From: Laburnicola sp. R22_1
Lineage: Eukaryota > Ascomycota > Dothideomycetes > Pleosporales > Didymosphaeriaceae
Length of the DNA: 64,000 nucleotides
Assembly (NCBI GenBank): GCA_014281115.1
Contig: JACONQ010000007.1
Coordinates: forward strand, 372,001-436,000
Direction: 5' to 3'
The notes beneath the pieces are model-generated. The model was not told where the DNA came from and ran no database searches. It was given only the letters and a program-made list of their open reading frames with translations. Of this stretch, positions 58,813 through 64,000 are shown one piece after another. Position 1 is the stretch's first letter, and every line of letters begins with the position of its first letter. The position numbers and the translations under genes are program-made.

Positions 58813-60072
58813 ATGGAGCCAAAATTGTCAAAACTCGAAAGTTAAGTTTCTTTACTTAAAAAAGCAAATACTTCTAATTCTACTATTGCTACTACCCTTA
58901 ATAAGCCTCTACAATCTATTAAGACTGCTATTAGACGTATTAATAAGAAAAATAAGGGAGATAACTTATTAAAAGGGATAAAACAGGGGAGAGTAACTAA
59001 GGTTACTTCTAGGGAGAAAAGAGTTATTAATAGAGATTTAACTAAAAGCCCTAAGAAGACAAATAAGAGGCTATTAGAAGAGAATAGTTTTGGCTTTACT
59101 AAGAGGACGTTACAGAGAGTTTTAAAAGGAGAAGACTATTCTTTTAACGTCTCTAAGAAAAAGGCCTATTTAACTAAAGAAAGAGCTAAAAGAAGAGAAT
59201 TCTGGGCTAAAGAGATAGTGAAGGAGCTAGAAAATATTAACTTTGCTAAAGTTATATCTTCTGACGAGTCTACTATCCAAAGGGGGCATGGTAATAGGCA
59301 AGAATATATAAGAGAAAGGGAAAAATCGAAAATTGGACCTTAACAGCGCAAAAACCGAACAACTAGTAAGTTATTAATTTCTTTTAAATTCTAGAATTAT
59401 AGAGCCCTATTTTCTCTATAATTGGGCTATTTTACTTTTTTTAATATCTTTTTTTTGAGCTAGTACTAATTCACTAAAAGCGCGAGATATTTCTATCTCA
59501 GTCTGGGGCTGTATTTGGATAGGAGGACGTTCTAAACTAGTGTTTTTAAGGGACCCTATTAAAACTAGGACCTTTAATAACACTAGATATATACAGGAGT
59601 GTTTAAATCCTGTCTTAAAACCTCTTTTAAAAAGAGGTAAGTAAAGTACTCCTTTTTCTTCTTTTTTCTTTTTTCTTTTAATATAATATATATATATATA
59701 TATATATATTATATTTTTATAATCTTATTCTTTATACTAATTATAACTAGGCTGGAAATTTCAACAGAATAATTCGAAGATCCACGGAACTCCACAGGTG
59801 AAAAGGTGGTTTTCTAGAAATAAAGTCTTTGTTTTTGGGCATCCACCCTATTCACCAGACTTAAATCCTATAGAAAACGTTTGGAGTCTATTAAAAGATA
59901 GGCTAGGAAAAGAAATAGGGCTTCTTTAGGCTTTGGCACTAGTAAATCTAGTGTAGAAGCCTTTAAAAGAGCTATACAAGAGGAGTGGGATTTAATTCCA
60001 CAGGAGGCTATAGATCATTGTATACTATCTTTGCCTAAGCGTTATAATGATGTTATAGAGGCTAAAGGATAG
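58813..60072 (+). pseudogene. Transposase of Tc1/mariner element F, DD34E type
   Basis: It starts at ATG 58813 (MEPKLSKLES), with one early stop and then an open frame to about 59,340. This part has a helix-turn-helix region and the first catalytic site SSDESTIQRG near 59,260. It continues at ISVWGCIW near 59,495. A candidate intron (GTAAGT from about 59,639 to AG near 59,764) leads to QNNSKIHG, where QDN is expected at the second Asp. Thirty-four residues later comes the Glu of SPDLNPIENVW. It ends LPKRYNDVIEAKG and TAG at 60070-60072. A second intron or frameshift is needed around 59,341-59,480. Few stops and good codon structure suggest a recent copy, but Asp-to-Asn implies an inactive enzyme. 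Confidence 0.75.
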
Positions 60073-60529
60073 TATACTAAGTACTAGTTATATATTATTT
60101 ACTAGTTCTATCTAATTGTTTAATTTTAATTAACTTTTATCTTTTTCCTTATAATTATTATTTCTATGAGTAAACCTATAATAAAAATTAAGTTATATAG
60201 TCCTTATAGACTAAACTATAATATATATAAGTTATAGAATTTCATCTACGTAGAAAAAAAGGTTACATAGGATCAAAGTTTTAAGAGAAAATTCCCTTAA
60301 CTTTACTAAGATACCTCTAGTTAGCGCTGATTACTAAGCTCATACTAACCTTCTATACTAAATCTCCTAAACCGTCTCCTGAAAACGGTATACTTTTTAT
60401 TTACATAGTATTTAAACTCACCTAGTTATATAACTTTTAAAAAGGTATCTTTTTACTAGGCGCTTTTTTTTGTGTCACCCTACTGTAACTATGGGAAAAA
60501 GTAAGCACTTACATAATTTCCACAATAAG

Positions 60530-61487
60530 AACATTATTAAAGTAGGCACCTAGCTTATTAGCATTTACTAGTAATTATAGAAATAGTGTTAGCGTGTCTA
60601 GGATATGGTAGGTAACTATTTCTATTAGATTTATAATTTGTATAGTTCCTAGAGATCCTTATAGATTCTAACCTCTAAAGCTAATATTAGTATTGCTAGG
60701 TGTTTAATTAATTTTTATATAGAAGTTCTCTTATATATATACTTTTAGCTATACTTTACTAATAGTAAAAATTCTTACTATATCTATATTTTATAGTTTA
60801 CCTTAGTATATTATATAATATTAATTTTTAAGAATAAACTATTCTATACACTCCTCTAGCTTTATTTTATAAATATATTTGCTAGTTATATAGTAAAGAT
60901 AGGTAGTAGTGGTTAGGTAGAACACTTAATTATTACTACTCTTATTATTTTTACTCTACTCCTCTTTTTATGCAAAGTAGGTTCCTTATTATTATACCCT
61001 TCTATATTCTAAATATAGGACTAAATAGTTTTATACAAAGGCGTTTTATTATTATACTCTTTATAAAAGATAATATACTACCTTATTATATAGGTACACT
61101 TATTATACAAAGGATTAAAAGACTAATAATCTTCTTTATAGTATATAAAACACTTCTTTAGTCTTATATAAATGTTATAAACCAGTATAGCAATATGGCC
61201 TTATTATATTTTATATGTGGAGTTTTTTACTTAGAGTGGACGTGCTAAGCCCGCTAAGCTCGCTTATAACGCGCTAACCCTTTTTATTAACACCTTAAAA
61301 TGCTTTTTTGTGTATATAATAGTGGGACAAATATTTGCTATTATTATAATATTTTTATTAGAAATCTCTTAGTTACAAAAAAACTATATAAATATTATTT
61401 AATTAGGATCTAAATTACGATAATAATAGTATAAATTATTTATAAAATCCTTATTTATAAGGGCCTAGTAATCTTCCTTTTTATATA
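60530..61487 (-). pseudogene. Second copy of the copia gag-side relic
   Basis: Matches 2,845-3,560 closely in the same orientation, for example around ACACCTAGCTTATTAGCAT and GGCGTTTTATTATTATACTC. It is interrupted by a truncated family C copy at 61,179 and cut at 61,487 by a pogo relic. The Gag cysteine-motif region of the first copy is included. No intact frame. Confidence 0.7.
61179..61384 (-). mobile_element. Family C repeat, truncated copy C5 (206 bp)
   Basis: Contains only the A-tailed end of family C, beginning at an internal point (AAACCAGTATAGC, matching C2 near 19,313) and ending GTTACAAAAAAAC. It is flanked by TATATAAATGTTAT (61165-61178) and TATATAAATATTAT (61385-61398). Comparison with the uninterrupted copia relic at about 3,480-3,500 confirms a clean insertion with target duplication. 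Confidence 0.75.
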
Positions 61488-63389
61488 ACATATACTATTA
61501 GTAGCCTAGATAGATTAGTCCGTTAGATAGTTTTTGCTAAGATTACAACACTTTACTATAAATTATAATGTCTTAATAACACAACGCGTTATAATCTAAT
61601 TAAGAAGGTAGAATTAAGCTTTCCCTTTACGCCTATTAGAATAAGCAAATTTTAATTCTATAACGCGCTGCTATAGTATATAATATCCTAAAGTCTATAC
61701 TAAGTAATTAAATTAACAGAATTACTGCCTAAGCAGATACACAATTAGGCATAGTAAAGCTTACTATAACTAAAGAGCAGACGCTTATATAGTATATCCT
61801 CAACCTAAATTCGCAAGAATTTGCACCCTAGCTAGGTAAGGTAGAAGATATAGCTAATAAACTGCTAGCTGCGCGGTATAGAGACCCTATAGGATAATAC
61901 TAGACTTAGCGCTTTATAAAGTGCGTACCTAAGCTTAAAATAGCTTTTAATTAAGCGAAGGACTAATAGAGAATATAATAGGAAGACCTAGAGGTTATTA
62001 ATACGTAGTTTTAGCTAGTAGAGGACACAAAAGCTAAGTATAGAGTATAGAATAAAAATATCTATAACTTTAATAAGATAGGCTTCTAAATAGAAGTTAT
62101 TAGCTTAATAAAGATTATAACTAGTTTGGAAAGATATTCTTAACCTACGCTTATTTAGCTAGGTAACTACGAGTAGGTTATAGTAATTTAGAGTATTTGC
62201 GCTGCTAGGTATACTACCCTACTCTTTATTATCTATAAAGGGCGAGTCTATATTTTAGTGTAGTATAAGGAGACTAGTATCCCCTGCAATTAGAAGCTCT
62301 TAGTCTCTAAGACTAGCTAGACTAATAATATGCTTAGAGTTGCGTAGTTAAAGCACTTTAACGCGTATATAAGGCCGCGTATAGTAGAGTTATAGAGGTT
62401 ACTTATTCTAGATAGCTATAAGAGCTACTACTCCTAGAATTTTAAGAATTATTATCTAAAATAGAAAATCCTAACACTCTAAATACTAGCGCACTTATCT
62501 TATATCCTCTAGCTACTTAATATAGTCTATTTTGCGCTACTAAAGCTAAAGTACTTCTAGCGCGTGTAGGACTTAGCGCGCTAACGCATCTTTTATATTA
62601 ATAAAGAGGACTTCCTACTAGTCTTTTATAATACGTTGTTTTAATATATTTATACTAGAAAACTATAAGAAAGCCTTTAAGGCCTCTAGGCTTGTTCCTT
62701 TAAATACGTTAGTAGTAGTAGATTGCCTTAATATGCGTATTTATACTCTACCTTAGGGCACCCTACTAGATATACTATAGTAAGCTAGAACCTTAAGTAA
62801 TACCCTTAAGTTTAAATCCTAGTTAAAGCTTATACGCAACTCTTTTATTTAGTCTCTACCTAATACTAAATTAAGCTACTTATAGCTTATAAAAGGTGCT
62901 AAACTTATACTCTACTATAGTATACTTTAAAAGACCTATATTAAGAAACTTAAAAAGTAAATTAAGATTCTAATAAAGCGAAAAACGCGTAAAAGAAAGT
63001 GTATTTAGAAAGGTAGAACGCTAGGCTTTGCTTAGGAAGTAGATTTAGGAGTAAAAAGCCCTTTTATTAGGATAAAGTTGTTAAAAAGGGCGCGAGGTAG
63101 TAGTAAGGGAGAGGTAGGTCCCTTAATATAACACCGCTATAGGAGATGCAGAGAGTCTAGGCACAATATAAGGACCTATTAGATAGATAAAGAGATAGAG
63201 ATAGAGTTAGATATTACCCTTAGTAGCTTATTTTTAGATAGTATTAATAGTAAATTAGAGTAATTTTATTATAGGTTAACTTTATCTTACAATAGTACGC
63301 ACTTAGTAACTAAAAATTAAATAAAGTACTACTTAAGATATAGTATACTTTACTACAAATTATAATAAGTATACTATATATTGCCTATA
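61488..63389 (+). pseudogene. pogo/Fot1-like element relic with degraded transposase
   Basis: The left end ACATATAC follows TA at 61486-61487, and GTTTTTGCTAAGA near 61,530 resembles the inner terminal block of element B. A transposase frame of roughly 565 codons runs from ATG 61568 to about 63,262. It retains QYILNLNSQEFAP (CENP-B-like), YNFNKIGF, LLILDSYKSYY (second Asp kept) and a CCHC relic near 63,130 (RRCRESRHNIRTY). Stops are very frequent. I could not find a matching right terminus, so the 3' end is probably lost. Confidence 0.7.
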
Positions 63390-64000
63390 ACATACTTTAC
63401 ACTCGAGTTAATTATTCTATTAAGTTAATTACTTTGCTAAGACCCTACTAAAATGTACTATTAGTAATAGTACAACGTAATGCCTTAACTACATAACAAA
63501 CTACTGGCGTTAAAAGAAGCGCGTATATAGCTTACAATCCAGGCTATTAAATAAGACGCGACACTCTCTTAGCGACGCGCTGCAGCCCTCTATAACGTCT
63601 CTTAAAGTACACTTAGCAACTAACGCGCTAGAAAGACGTTTAGACGCGACTACGCACCTAACAAAATAAGACTTACTATAAGAGAGGAGCAGGTGATTGT
63701 GCAGCATATACTCGACCTAGACGCGCAAGGATTTTCGCCCTGGCTTAATGTTATAAAAGATATGGCCGATTCTTTACTGGCTGCACGCCACTATAAGCCA
63801 GTTGGCTAGAGGTAGCCTTATGACTTTGTTAAGCGCTAGCCAAAGCTTTAAGTCAAGTTTAATCAAAAGTACGACTATAAGAGAGCCCTCTAGGAGAATT
63901 CTAAGGTAATACAAGGCTGGTTCCGGCTTGTGGAAAATATAAAGGCTAAGTATAGTATCCTAAATAAGAACACCTATAATTTTAACAAGTCTGGCTTTAT
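63390..64000 (+). pseudogene. pogo/Fot1-like element of the B family, cut by the window edge
   Basis: It follows TA at 63388-63389 and begins ACATACTTTACAC. The block TTTGCTAAGACCCTACTAAAA matches the inner terminus of element B with RIP-type changes. The transposase starts at ATG 63480 and aligns with that of element B (AARHYKPVG beside AERHCDPMG; EEQVIVQHILDLDAQGF beside EEKAIIQHVLDLDLRGF). The frame is broken by stops and ends at YNFNKSGF, where the window ends. Confidence 0.82.

Larger units (their letters stand above)
56495..60485 (+). mobile_element. Tc1/mariner DNA transposon F carrying a nested pogo element
   Basis: Inverted termini of about 110 bp begin CAGTAGGGTAACAC at 56495 and, read inward from the right, CAGTAGGGTGACAC from 60485. 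TA duplicates flank both ends (56493-56494 and 60486-60487). Without the nested pogo element E it is about 2.1 kb. Its transposase region is visibly less RIP-affected than the nearby sequence. Confidence 0.9.

Noticed and set aside
1..64000. CRISPR arrays, bacterial operons, ribosome-binding sites, rRNA or tRNA genes
   Set aside because: The sequence is fungal in character. I saw no regularly spaced repeats with unique spacers, no rRNA segment and no cloverleaf that I could fold with confidence by eye.

Overview
The window looks like a piece of a filamentous ascomycete (Pezizomycotina) genome. Two long AT-rich blocks (about 1-22,090 and 35,560-64,000) are saturated with TpA and depleted of CpA and TpG, the signature of repeat-induced point mutation (RIP). 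Their coding relics carry in-frame TAA/TAG where CAA, CAG or TGG is expected. Between them lies an island of ordinary base composition (about 22,100-35,520) with short GT-AG introns and intact genes. This layout is known from Dothideomycetes with compartmented genomes; that placement is inference and the species is unknown to me.

Left block: a minus-strand Ty1/copia-type relic (1-3,749, continuing after 13,282) is split by a 1.1-kb repeat (here family C, copy C1, 3,761-13,270). C1 is itself split by an 8.3-kb Ty3/gypsy chromovirus (4,388-12,736) with paired LTRs and a 5-bp target-site duplication (TSD). A second gypsy chromovirus relic (about 15,097-20,690) is interrupted by a 97-bp SINE-like repeat and by copy C2.

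Island: a spliced minus-strand ankyrin-repeat gene, a complete 1.3-kb Tc1/mariner element whose transposase has four nonsense codons in one frame, a spliced minus-strand GH67 alpha-glucuronidase, a minus-strand unknown protein with a disordered tail, and a plus-strand F-box/2EXR-like gene with either an intron or a frameshift.

Right block: C6 (35,915-40,812) contains pogo/Fot element A, which contains pogo/Fot element B (perfect 66-bp inverted termini). Then come C3, several small repeats, a complete Ty1/copia relic (46,050-51,554), C4, an internally deleted gypsy element (53,486-54,838), a Tc1/mariner element (56,495-60,485) with a pogo element inside it, a second copy of the left-hand copia relic, and two more pogo relics, the last running off the window.

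The least familiar signals are family C and a 97-126-bp family. Members of both are flanked by about 11-bp TSDs and most have an A/T-homopolymer at one end; one C copy is truncated at the opposite end. I infer mobilisation by a shared target-primed (LINE-like) mechanism. All boundaries and reading frames were derived by eye.
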